Of a stretch of 64,000 nucleotides of DNA, positions 1 to 11,104 are shown piece by piece. Both the position numbers and the translations under genes were made by a program. The notes beneath the pieces are model-generated. The model saw nothing but the letters and a program-made list of their open reading frames with translations. It was not told the DNA's origin and searched no databases. This DNA is from Leptoclinus maculatus (taxonomy: Eukaryota > Chordata > Actinopteri > Perciformes > Stichaeidae). Each line of letters opens with the position of its first letter. The first letter of the stretch is position 1. The DNA lies in assembly GCA_032191485.1 (NCBI GenBank), contig JAVDOI010000020.1:4185926-4249925 (forward strand), given 5' to 3'.

Positions 1-1835
1 GCAGATTGGATGTGATCTTGGCAGTTTAGTGGGGTGTGTGATGCCCAGGGAGAGTAATTGCTGGCGTAATTGCACTCTGGGGAAAGGTAGAGCAGTAAGG
101 CCTAAATTCATCCTCCTACCGTGCCCTCAGGCTGCGTGGACAACGCTTGTCCCAGCGCCTGGCCGTTCTATACACCTTTCCCTCCCTCTCTCATTCCGCT
201 TCCCGCAGCCGTTGAGAAGGTTAGAGGAGGAGCAGTGTCCAGGGGGGGGAGGGGGGGGGGGATCAGTGGGCCAGAGGAGCTTCGCTCGGGGCCGAGGAGA
301 CAGATGGAGGAGGAGATTAGGAGGAGCGAGGAGGCGCCCTGTTGATGAACCGAAAGGGGAGGCAGAGGAGGGGAAAGCCGAAGTCCAAAGTGTGGAAAGA
401 TTTGTGTGCGAGGGTGTTCTTGCATCGAATGGCCTCATGAAGATTGGAAGATGAGAACAATCCTCCCAGGTCGACACGCTGTGGGTGGCCTGCACTTCAT
501 AAGGGGATACTTTTGTGTCAAGATTCAGGGATTCAGCGGTGAGGTTGCACATTGCAACCAACTGAACACCCCTCCCTTTCCGAGTGTGTTTGAGAACTAC
601 GGTGGCCTTACTGCAAAAGGTCCTCTCTTGAGCCACTGTTTGGTTTGTCCATTCTGGGCTTCTGTAGAAACATGGCGGACTCCGTAAAAATGACCCGCTT
701 CCTACGAGGAAGGGCTCATTCCAAGCTAATAAAAACACAATGATTCTGAAGTTTAGGTGATTATACACTAATAGAAACACAGTTGGGAAAATATATTCGA
801 TTTCCGCTAATAGACTCCCCTAAATCCTCAGCCTGGTCTCCTAAGAATTACGTTCCCATACAACAAAACTGCATTATTCATTTTTTTTAAACGCAGTTTT
901 GTGAGAGACAGGGTTGAAATCCTGAACTGTGGCTCTAGTTGTTTTGACTGTCATCACTCTTTATGTGTGGCAGGACAGAAGAGCCATGCTGTGGCCCAGT
1001 TCCATACTACTCATCATATGCAGCAGTGGTTAGGAGAGCACAAGATACATCTGAGGGAGATGATCAATTGAACAGGACAGGAGGGAAATTATGCTAATTC
1101 GATTTACATTCGTTTTCTGACTTTAATGGCTCTAATCTTTGCTCTCTTGTAAAATAGTGGATGTTTTTTTTTTATCTCTTTAGGGATCTAACAATTATTC
1201 AGATGAAACAAATGAACGGTTGCAGGCAGACAAGTCTTTTTTAAGAGCGTTGCCAGCGAAGAGGTTGGTGTCTAGAATGTACTTTAAATGACCTCATATG
1301 AGTCACCATGCCACCAAAACGTATTTCTCTTAGTAGCTGAAGGAAGGTTAAGATAAAGAGATCGATCACGTCCTGTGCGGAGGAGTTCTGGCCTGTGACT
1401 ATGGAAACGCGTTCAATTGCACCTGACTCGTGCGGTGTGTTGCAGCTGCAAGGTGACGGTAATTATTGTCAGGCTGAGATCTGAGGTTATGGGTAGAATT
1501 GGAATGAGATCTCTGTAAATTAGGAGAAGGGCTGGCATTGGGGAAAGTCCTCAGAAGTGCGGCTAAAGCATCGCAAACACACACACGCACACAGACTGCG
1601 TAAGTGTGCCACCGCAGGTGGGTGCGTGGGCGAGATCAACCGTCAGGTACAAATTGTTTACTGATGCAGAATCAGCGAGTCACTCGGTACGATCCGTAAG
1701 TGTGATCTGCACATCACATGTTGCTCAACCCCCCCTCACCTCCACTCATTTAATCCCCTCCCCATCTCTCTGTAACAGGAAGATACACCAGGGTGGGTGG
1801 GAGTGTGTGTGTGTTGGCAGCGGATGAGTGTTTGC

Positions 1836-1840
<5 letters not shown>

Positions 1841-1897
<57 letters not shown>
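1841..1897. repeat. (GT)n microsatellite
   Basis: About 28 uninterrupted GT units follow a shorter GT run at 1803-1814. Confidence 0.97.
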
Positions 1898-1898
<1 letters not shown>

Positions 1899-2234
1899 AG
1901 GAGGAAGCTCACAGGGACAGACAGATGCTGAAGGATAAAGACGTGCAGCTGAGATCTATCAACTGCTCCGACACCGACCCACATCCTCATGCACGCACAC
2001 ACGCGCGCGCACACGCACAGTCCTGTACCACCCTCGGTGTGAATTTCACTCCCACCGGGGTGCATGTTTTCCTGTCTTAAGTCTTTGTATTGCCACCACC
2101 GTGGGTGTCTGTGTGTGTGCGCCCGTCCTTCACCTTAACCCTTATCGCGCCGCGCGTACTGTTAACCAATGCACTCACTGTAATTGCTTATGTTTGCAGA
2201 GCTATACATGCCGCGTGAAAAAGTAATGCTTCAT

Positions 2235-2237
2235 TGT

Positions 2238-2329
<92 letters not shown>

Positions 2330-2345
2330 GCGTGCGTGCGTGCGT
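2235..2345. repeat. (TG)n microsatellite with CG-bearing edges
   Basis: A long TG core is bordered on both sides by TGCG-type interruptions, so the array has a near-symmetric structure. Confidence 0.97.
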
Positions 2346-3084
2346 GTATTTATAGTCCATAATGTGTGTGTGTGTGTGTGTGGCAAGGTCTGGCAGCTGG
2401 AGCAGACCGTAGCCGGAGTCACCGGGGAGAGAGAGGATGCGGTTGTGAAGAAGAGTTGAAGGTCGGTGCAGTGAATGAGGTCAGCGTGAGTAAATAAGCC
2501 CTAATACACACTGACAGAGCAGCTATGGGTGTGTATGAAGCATGCAAATAGCATCGTCCCGTTCCTTCCCTCCGCTCGCGCATCGCCCCAGAAAGTACAT
2601 TGAGTTATTTATTCAGCGCTATAGCAGACCGGATGTAGGTGGTATATGGCTCTGCCGTTTTTAAGTCAGCCAGTTTTTCCCAACACGGATAGATTCCCCA
2701 GACAGAGCAGAAGGTTTGTTTTCCCAATGCCAGCTCCACCTCTGAACTGCTGTTGTCTCTTAAACCGGTCCGTCTTCCTCCACTACATTTAGCTCCGTCA
2801 TCGGCCTTGCCAAGGTCTCCAGAGGTCTCCAGAGGACGGAGACGGCTCCGTCTCTGCGTTTTTCCTTCTTCTTCTTCACTCCTTCTCTTTCCGACCATCT
2901 CTGTGAAAACCTCCCCGCTTGCATTTTGTGTCTAGTTTGGATCTCGCAACCTGCAATTACATTTCTCGTTGAAAGCATGCTTGTAATTTTGCGTTGCAGA
3001 GGAAATGCCCGCACTTTTGTGTTTACTCGCAGATTATGGTTCAGCCTGCAGGCCCGCCTCGAGCTCCTGTAAGATCACTCAGCT

Positions 3085-3125
3085 CCTCTGCCGAGGGTGC
3101 CCTTGAGCAAGACACTAAAGCCTTG
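3085..3125 (+). repeat. Degenerate fish interspersed-repeat fragment
   Basis: The segment around GTGCCCTTGAGCAAGACAC closely resembles a GTGCCCTTGAGCAAGGCAC core I know as very common in teleost interspersed repeats. Only the core is clear; the flanks have decayed and the boundaries are uncertain. Family assignment would need a repeat library. Confidence 0.45.
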
Positions 3126-3542
3126 CCAGCTTCAGGTCTGCCGCTCATGCGGACCTGACTTTTCTATCGTGTTTACCCCCCCTCCTCCATGTTCTCTCCT
3201 CTCTCACTGTCTTTTCCTTTCTCTCCCTGGCTGTGTGGGAACAGCAGGAGGTGTTCATGGCGCATTTAGTTTTTCCTCCCTCTCTTGTTTTTGAAGTGAA
3301 ATATTTTCAATGAAAAGTATTAAAGGTATCCTCTCCTCATTGTCTCTCCCTGTGTTTGGTGTACTATATATGTGTTGTATTGCAGCTACAGTTTGAGGAT
3401 TTCTACAATGAAGCATTGCGGGCAGGATGAATGTCCTATCATGTGGCCACTGCTGAGACGGTAGAATTGCAATGTCTGAAAAAAATGTCAGTGTGTTAGT
3501 TTCAAACTCACTTTATGAATGAAGGGTTTCACCTTATAATTC

Positions 3543-3801
3543 TTAAAGGGGCACTCCAATGATTTAGCATTGCTCTTTCATATATTTCGGGGGGCTCTAA
3601 AATGCAGGTTGAAAATGAATCAGTAAAGCAGAGGCCAAGATATCAAACTCCGACGCTGGATCAATAACCTCCTAAATGCCCACTTCACTATGATGTCATC
3701 TTCTTTTTTAATTAAGAAAGTTCCAACTGATTTTACAGGCTGATTATTATTTAACAGGTACACAGAACTGTATGCGTAAAACTGGTGGAGTGCTCCTTTA
3801 G
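3543..3801. mobile_element. TTAA-flanked inverted-repeat element (MITE-like), copy 1
   Basis: The left end reads TTAA AGGGGCACTCCA and the right end reads TGGAGTGCTCCT TTAG. The termini are therefore inverted repeats with one mismatch in about 12 bases, flanked by TTAA and a one-base-changed TTAA. The interior of about 250 bases has no transposase. TTAA targets point to a Kolobok- or piggyBac-type non-autonomous element. The copy at 39823 has matching ends. Confidence 0.6.
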
Positions 3802-4396
3802 AGGACATTTATAGGTTTATGTCTCAATTCATCAGAATAGTGCCTGTGTACGCAATATAACACGTTTGTTCTCAGGTGCGGCTGTGGAAAGAGATACAAT
3901 CATAAAGTGTGGGATTGGTAGAGAGCATGTTCAGCTGTAACACTGGAAAATATAATGATTTGGTTTAATGGCAGTGGCCTGGCAGAGTACACCATCACTC
4001 AGTGCAGTGGTGTCGTGCACTGGTTCTACCACATGGGGGCAGTACAGTCACAGTTTTAACCATTCCCCATCACATACATGTTCCTGTGCGTGTGTAAAAA
4101 GTCTAAAGGTGAACCAGTGTCAGTGTTCTTTCCTCCGTGTACACACATCGGTGTGTGTGTGTGTGTGGCCCTAAGTGGGGCCTGTTACTCGGTTCGCGGG
4201 GAGGGGAGGGGAGGAGGGGAGGAGGGGAGACATCCTCCCACACAGAGAGTTATTTTTGTTTAGACTGGGCTGCAGACTTATGAGGTGAGTCCAGTCCACT
4301 GATCATGCGTGACATCACTCCTGTCAAGGAAGTATTTTTCGTAGCAACCTTTTCCAAAAAATATGCATGTCACTCATAGTGTAAAATCCTACTTTA

Positions 4397-4618
4397 TTAT
4401 TGTTTAAACATTGTCATATCGTCTATCATGTTGTAGGCTACCTTGAGGTATATCTCATATTTAGTCAAGTTTAAATACTCCCATAGGGGCTTATAGCGTC
4501 GCTGTGACATTTGTATAATATCCTTATACGAGTCCAGGTGGATCTTTTCAATACAATCCTCTTGCAGTGCCACATGTGATGCCCACTGCATGCGTTGAGG
4601 GCGCTCTTGCTCTTCCAT
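4397..4618 (-). CDS. Uncharacterised 73-codon ORF or terminal exon
   Basis: I do not recognise this protein. On the minus strand an ATG at 4618-4616 opens 73 codons ending at TAA (4399-4397). The last bases of the ORF run directly into AATAAA (4398-4393), so stop codon and polyadenylation signal overlap, as in compact 3' ends. The product is charged and aromatic: it starts MEEQERPQRM, has a central SQRRYKPLWEYLNL segment and ends DDMTMFKQ. No signal peptide or membrane segment is evident. The frame stays open 5' of the ATG for 9 more codons, so this could also be the last exon of a spliced gene. The RYKPLWEYL segment vaguely recalls the C-terminal ends of LINE reverse-transcriptase proteins, so a retroelement remnant is an alternative. 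It lies about 1.5 kb upstream of, and divergent from, the ephrin gene. Chance remains possible. Confidence 0.3.
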   Translation of the reverse strand: MEEQERPQRMQWASHVALQEDCIEKIHLDSYKDIIQMSQRRYKPLWEYLNLTKYEIYLKVAYNMIDDMTMFKQ

Positions 4619-4815
4619 CGCGGCGTTGAGCAGAGGGGGGCGCACTTTGGTGAGTGTCTAGAGAGGTGTGTGTGTGTGTGTGTGTGGTGGTGGTGGGGGG
4701 GGGGGGGGCAGAATAGAACACCAGGGAGTCCAGAGGTCCGAGTCTGGGGGGGGGGGGGCTGAAACTCAGAGAGGAGGAGCAGAGATGAGGCGCTGAGAGT
4801 GACTCGATACCGCCG

Positions 4816-4837
4816 CCCCCCCCCCCCCAAAAAAAAA
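4816..4837. repeat. Adjacent C and A homopolymers
   Basis: A 13-base C run is followed directly by a 9-base A run. Two G runs at about 4696-4709 and 4746-4758 lie just upstream of it, close to the presumed promoter. Confidence 0.95.
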
Positions 4838-4949
4838 GCCTGGAAGAATTGCGCTCCGTCAGTGCGCCCTGCCTGCCAGTCGGAGGATGGGGATTTTTTT
4901 CGCCCCCACTCATCCACGTCCCCTTTCTCCCTCCTCCTCCTCCTCTCAA

Positions 4950-6161
4950 ACAAGCCAGTCGGTCTGTCAATGCGCTGCGAGCATTAGGGCAAGTCAAAGC
5001 AGTGGGATTGTGAAGCAGAGAGACGGATGAGATAACGAATGAAGCGCTTTCTTGCGGCCGAGAAGCGAATCCAAATGATGCGCCACATCTGAGAGGCGTC
5101 AATTTCCAAACCGGGGGACCGATGATCACAACTCGCATCTTATTTCCTTCTTTTTTGTTTTGAAAAAAATCACTTCACAAGTTTCACGTTGGCCCTTTGC
5201 GACACCACCAGAGCGGAGATGCTTTTCTAGCTCTTTGGTTTGTTTCTCCCAGTTTGCTTCTGTAGAATTGATTCTTGGACTTGTCATCAATTCGGATCTT
5301 GATTTTTTAAATTTTATTCTTATTCTTTATTTTCAACGAATCCGTTGCTGAAGGATTTGCGGATTTACAGCCCGTGTTGAGCCTGTGTGTCCTACAAAGA
5401 GGAGAACTAGGACTGCGATGCGCATTGACTAAGCCCACCGAGCATCAACATGTCTTTATGGGGAGGATGGAGCCGCGGACACGAGTGACATCTTTCCCGT
5501 TTTAAACGCTTTCACCTTTTGTCTCCTCCTAACGGACTGACAATATTTCCTCTCAGCCCGGCCTGACATGTTGGAGGGTAGATATTCTTTGGAGAAAACA
5601 AGGTAATGGGAAAGAAATCACACAGAGTCGGCACGGACAACAAGGGAACATTGTTCGGGAAAAGACAATTAGGGCGCACCGAAAGGCAACAGAAATAGCT
5701 GTTGGGTGGCGATAAATGTCCGAAAACTCGATTCGGTGGAGTTATATTTGAGCCGAGGAGCACTGTTTGGGAGAGAGTTAAAAAAAATAAGCAGGACTAA
5801 CGACAAATTGATGGGAAAGTCATGGGATTGGCACTGAAATAGTAGGCTACGACCGCGGACGCGCACAATCCCCGTCGTTTTTTTTTTGGAGATCCAGACG
5901 CGCGGATTGAACAAGTTTCTCCTGCACAGTCCGCTTTGTTTTGGTGCTTCGATCCACTCCAATTTTCTCGGATTCTCGGAGGTTGTTGTACGCTGCGGGC
6001 TTTCACTTCACACTTTGACCGCCTCTACCTATAAGCCTGCTCGGCTGCAGTCGCACCTCCATTGTTTTGAGAGATCTCCTCGCTCACAAAGCATCGAATA
6101 CTCGGAAGAAGCTAGACAAAAAAAACAAAAACAAAAAAATATTTTGCCCATTTTCTTTTAA
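4950..6161 (+). promoter_or_regulatory. Probable promoter and 5' UTR region of the ephrin-B gene
   Basis: This 1.2-kb block lies directly upstream of the ephrin start codon. Unlike nearly all neighbouring sequence it has no microsatellite. It contains CpG-bearing patches (for example around 5000-5110 and 5845-5900) and ends in an A-rich tract (6119-6140) before the ATG. I could not place a TATA box or transcription start. The extent is inferred from position and composition. Short ORFs in this block would be upstream ORFs if transcription starts far upstream. Confidence 0.4.
5886..6161 (+). other. Upstream ORF abutting the ephrin start codon
   Basis: An ATG at 5886 opens 91 codons in the same frame as the ephrin CDS and closes with TAA at 6159-6161, immediately before the ATG at 6162. 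If the mRNA includes 5886, ribosomes would terminate exactly at the first ephrin start codon. The peptide has no recognisable domain. The sure consequence is that no N-terminal extension upstream of 6162 is possible in this frame on an unspliced leader. Whether it is translated is unknown. Confidence 0.3.
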
Positions 6162-6310
6162 ATGGCGCTGCATGCGCTGGGCGAAAGGGTTGAAATGGCG
6201 TGTCGAAGAAGTGGGGATGGATTGGGGATCCTGCTGATATTCTTACTGGATTTACTGGCGTCGACGGCCAGCAATATGGAGCCCATCTACTGGAATTCCC
6301 TGAACGAGAG
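6162..6310 (+). CDS. efnb3: Ephrin-B3-like, exon 1 coding part (signal peptide and N-terminus)
   Basis: This exon encodes the start of a transmembrane ephrin, a cell-surface ligand for Eph receptor tyrosine kinases used in axon guidance and tissue-boundary signalling. It holds 49 codons plus two bases (AG), ending at a consensus donor GTAAGA (6311). Residues 21-33 are a hydrophobic signal-peptide core (LGILLIFLLDLLA) preceded by Arg15-Arg16, with plausible cleavage after Ala36. The mature protein then begins near MEPIYWNSLNER, matching the N-terminal strand of ephrin-B receptor-binding domains (LEPxYWNS). An in-frame TAA (6159-6161) directly precedes the ATG at 6162, so that is the first possible start. 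Its context is weak at -3 (T). The in-frame ATG at 6195 (codon 12) has G at -3 and G at +4 and gives a more typical signal peptide, so it may be the real start. The family call rests mainly on exon 2. Confidence 0.88.
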
Positions 6311-9069
6311 GTAAGAGCACTTGTCACCGGCAGACCTTTTTTATTTAATTTTTAAAACATCGAGTAATTGCTTTAATTTTACGTGTTCGAACTTGTGCGC
6401 AGAAGAGGAGATTTGGGCAACGTTTGTAATGAATGCAAGTAACTCTTAAGTGGCCGGCAGCGATGCAAGGCGGCAGGCAAAGTTCGATAAGGTCAGCGGT
6501 TCGCTACTGTTTTTGCCAAATTCATTGCACTTTTTTTTTTTCTCCCAAAAGAAAATCACACAATTCTGTTAGTTTTTTTTGTTTGCAATCTATCAGCACG
6601 GGTTCAATGGGAACACATGTAGTTGGATAAATGGATACACCTTGAGCTGCTCTGTTTCACAGCTGCCATTAATTTGTCACACTGGCGTTGATTACAGTGG
6701 CAGATCCAGCTGTAGCTCTTCTGTAAAAGATAGAAACAGTTTGTGTGTGTGTGTGTGTGTGTGGTGCTCTAATCGCTGTTGCTGGGTGACCTTGATTTAA
6801 AAGTCCAGGCCCCGGCCCCGCAGGCCTCTCAAACACCCACTCGGCCCTCGCTCATTTGCATCTTTTTCTCTGTCCCCGGGAGTAGGTGTCGGGCATTAGC
6901 TGAGGAAATGTCATTTTAAAAAACACCTCTCGGCCTGTCCGGGGCCTTAACGACCGACACCACTTTTCTCACACCTCTGCTAATTTCCCAGTGTCTGAAT
7001 AGACGCCCGGTGACGGTGAGGAGGAGGGGGGGTGAAGGATAACAAGGCAGCCTCTATGTGTGGAGTTTTTGTTTTTATAAGACACCAGGCTTCAATTCTG
7101 GAGCTTTGACATGTTTTATTTCTCATCTTAATAAATAAATAAATACATGAGGTCCACCAAACTATCAGCCTCGAGGCAGCACTGTCACTGCTCCCATTTC
7201 TTCAACATTTGCCCACATGACTCACTTTATAATGCGAAACAAAAAGAAGCTACAAAAGCAAATTCAGACTCCCTGATGCGTGCTGTAGCAGCCTACCAAA
7301 CCGTGCCATTCTCAGCTCACACCCATGCCAGGGGCTTTTTTTTGATATTTTAAAGAGTGTAACAGGTTTTAACGCGCTGGAGGCCACGGCCTGCCCAGTT
7401 TCTCCACAGATGTGACTGTGCGTGGGCCCCCGCTGTGGAGCCAGGCATGAAGCCCTTAATGAGGGCTTTTTGTCAGCAGTGGGTGGATTCACCCAACAGG
7501 GAGTAGAGTTGGACACGCGAGGGTGGTTCTCAGTGAGAAGCCAACAGCTCGGGCTTTTGAGGCCTCACAGGTGATTCCACGCTATTGTCTCCTAATGGAG
7601 TTTGGTGTCGGGTGGGTGTCAGGGCTCAATGAACGGGGCCTGGCTGGCAATTAGAGGGGTGGTGGCTCTCAACGGCAGACTCCGTAGTTATTCCCACAGA
7701 TTTGCTCACTCGTATATCCAAAATACAAAGCCTATTGTATACTATGGAGCTTATTCGTGAGGCTTACTATTCATAGTTAATCAGCTTAGTCATTCCTCCA
7801 GTTTATTTTCTTGGCCCCCTTTTTTTTTTTTTTTTAAACACACTTCCATGTACTTGTTTCTCCTCGGTCCCGATGTGAAGAGAGCAGTACGCTACTTGGG
7901 TTTCACCTGCCTGGGGGCGAAATAGGTTTTGGCCCCTGGGCTGAAATATGTTGAGAGCCCAATGCTTGTCCAAATAGTGTGCGTCTTCCAAGGACAAAGT
8001 CCTGAGCCCACACACATGCCATGGTTTGTACTTCTGAAATGAGGCGCAAAGCAATGCGGGAGCAGCAGTCTGTATCAATCAGGTGCAGGAGTGTGTGGTT
8101 CACGTCTCGTCTGTGTAGCAAATGGACTGTCACGTTGTTAACCTCTCGACCTCTGCTGGTTGCTCTGCTTTGAAGTTTAGACCGTCCACCTGCAGCCTCC
8201 CTCCACCTCTCCTCCCTCCACCTCTCCTCCCATCTTCCCTTTTCCGCTTCTGCGAGCAATTTCCTGCTCCCTCTCTTCCTCGCCCTCCTCCCTGCCTTTC
8301 ACCCTTGTTCTTGTTATTTTTTCCTCCTCGTGATGCTTCTATTCCAACGGCTTCTCCCCCCCCCCTCCCCCCATTTTTTTTTCTTCTTCTCCTCTTGTCA
8401 CTTTCCGTCTGTGTCTATCTCGCTCCGTCACTCCACCCACCCTCCGGTGCAGTGACCAGACGTAGCAAATTGGAAACATGTGTCACATCCAGCCACTAAT
8501 TACAGCGCTACAGCAGCCACTGACGGACCCGAAGATGTGTTAGGAGTGACAGAGGTGAGGAGGAGAAAGAGGCACCCACGGGCGGAGGACACGCTTGCCT
8601 CGGACTCGTACTGCCCGAATAACTACTTGAATACATAACCATCAAAACGTATCAGGTTGACGTAAGTTGCGGTAAAATAATAGTATCGAAATGCTCACGG
8701 CCATCAAGTGCCGCATCCGCCCTTTTATTGACCGGTCCATCCGTTGAAATTACCACGGCCTGCCAGAAAAGAAAAGAGACAGTGTTGTGCAGGGGGGCAT
8801 ATAAGCAGAGCCAGGTGCCGGGAGGTGAATGAGAAACAGAGGGAGCGGTAGAGAGAGCAGAGGTAGTCCTAACCCTAAGTAAATCAATACCAGTTAAGTC
8901 TCAAGTGCCAATACAGGTTCTGCTTGAGGAAGAGAGAACTGAACCAGAAGGATCACCTTGGGAAGGAAGAGCCGCCCCCCCCCCCCTAGAGACATACATT
9001 ATCCTTATCTCAGCATCTCCTATTATCGGCCTTACACGGCCGCCCTAATGAAAGATCGAATCTTACATC

Positions 9070-9100
<31 letters not shown>

Positions 9101-9458
9101 CCAGGGATCAAAGAGGTCACACTAGTGGTGGACACACACACACACACACACACACAGAAAATGAATGGAAGTAGAAGTGCATCTTTGTCTTTGTCTTTGG
9201 CATCGGCCACTCCTCTGATCACAGCATATGGAGTTTTTGTAGCTTTTGGCCCTTTTTAGCGAGTTTGATTTCAGTGTCTGTTCTGATTCAGCCCTCCCAG
9301 TGCTCCCAGCTTCTCTCCTCCTCCTTTCCCTCTCCATACTTCAGTAAAAAGACTGTAGATTATTGTAAACGGCTGCCGAGGGTGGGCGTCTCCTCGCTCG
9401 GCGCTCGCGGTGACTTGTAATACAACTATTCCCCCTAAGATCCACATTAATATTTAAT

Positions 9459-9477
9459 CCCCCCCCCCCCCCCCCCC
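9459..9477. repeat. C homopolymer (19)
   Basis: An unbroken C run sits between an AT-rich segment and TTTCCCGTTTC, close to an AT-rich enhancer-like block. Confidence 0.95.
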
Positions 9478-11004
9478 TTTCCCGTTTCTCAATAATTCAT
9501 TAATCGCCGGCTAATTGGCGCCGGATAAAAGACTAGCTAACTGGGCTAAGTGTTTCAACTACAAAAAAAAAAGAAATCGGTAGAAAAGGCTCCTCAAAAA
9601 AAAAAAAAAAGAAATCACTGGAAATCTTCTTGGCTCGGGCATTCTGGGACTGAGAGTGGAATAAGTGTTAGTGGGTCAAACAGGGTGTCATATCAAAGGA
9701 GCAGCATTCCACGCATTTATTGATTGTTTGTATGTTTGGAACCCGACAACCCCCCCCACCCCACCCAGTAAACTCCACCCGCAGGTTTCCCCGTCATGAA
9801 TAATGCATGCCTGCACCGAGGCTTTTTCTGGGCTGTGTGGATAAGTAAGCAGGAGCTTGGTAAGCCTACACGCATCCTTAGGCGAAATGATTAGAGAATA
9901 TCCACTGGGTAGTTTTTTATTTTATTTCAAGAGCGAGGGAGTGTAAAAACAAGAGAAGGAATGTAGTGGAGAGGAGAGAAGGAGAGAATATGAACCACAT
10001 TGCCGGAGCTGCCTGTTAAAGCGGGCCGGCAGCAGCTCCCTCGCTCCCTTTCTCTTTCCGATCTCCCCTTCTCCCTCGGTGCAAAAGAGGAGTGTGTGTA
10101 AGTTTACGAGCTGCGAGCAACAGGAGCTGTGAAAAGAGGGTTTTTTAGCTGATGTGGCAGAATGGAAAGGCCATGGGGGGGGGGGGGGGAGGAGAAAAGG
10201 GAGCCAATCTGGCCAGAGGCTGGAATCCTTTTCTCTCTTTTCATTCTTTGGGCATTGCAGGCAGATGGACACACAGGTATGCAGACGGACTGTGAACAAT
10301 CCGGACACGTGAACAGACGGTTCTATTACATGTTCTCGACAGATGCCTGCACACACGCGCACATAAAAGAGACTCAAGGGGCTCGACCTCCCCTCCCATC
10401 TATGTCGGACACATGTGTAAGGAGTGTGTGGTCCTGATGTATCTCCTTTGTCGCAGTAAACACACGCATTTAGAGGGCAGATGTGCTCACACACACACAC
10501 ACACACACACACACAGGAGAGGTGAGGGAAATTGGCAGGCGTCACGGACTGTTGTTCCACTCGGAATTCATTCATTATTTTATCACTCGATTATAACTTT
10601 ATTTGGCAGGGCAGTGCACATTCATCAACATCATAACGGCTATAAAGCGCTGTTGTAAATATGCTGGGGTTAGCTAAAGAACTAATTTACTTCCCCCAGT
10701 CCCTGGGGCTTTAGAAGTGACTTTGGGATTTTGGTAATTGTTAAAAGTGCTGATGATTAGGATGAAGGAGATTAAAAGTGTGTGGGCTGGCTGAGCTAGT
10801 TCAGAATGTTGGAACACATGCAGAAACAAGCGGCAACCTTTTTCCTCTGGTAGCGCGCGCACACACACACACACACGCACAGATCACAATGGCAGCGGTG
10901 GTAACAGTTATCCAGGCCTATAGGTCTGAGGGGGTCACATGTGTCCCAGCATCACTGGGCAGATTGCCCAGGGTGGCTGAACCCAGAGCCCCTCAGCAAA
11001 GCCA

Positions 11005-11104
<100 letters not shown>

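Larger units (their letters stand above)
1..4390. other. Upstream flank, no exon seen
   Basis: I see no convincing exon on either strand here. ORFs of 60-217 codons occur, but they lack recognisable domains or are translations of simple sequence. The block holds three main TG/CA tracts (about 1841-1897, 2235-2345 and 4147-4167), a degenerate fish repeat fragment near 3085-3125, a TTAA-flanked inverted-repeat element at 3543-3801 and a G-rich (GGGGA)-like stretch at 4198-4230. Distal regulatory elements or a distant upstream exon cannot be excluded by eye. Confidence 0.55.

Noticed and set aside
127..780. 217-codon minus-strand ORF near the window start
   Set aside because: Low-complexity Pro/Ser-rich segments and no recognisable domain. 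A long open frame in GC-rich DNA can be chance.
9922..10575. 217-codon minus-strand ORF
   Set aside because: It contains translated CA/TG repeat and serine/proline-rich low complexity, lies in intron 1, and shows no domain.
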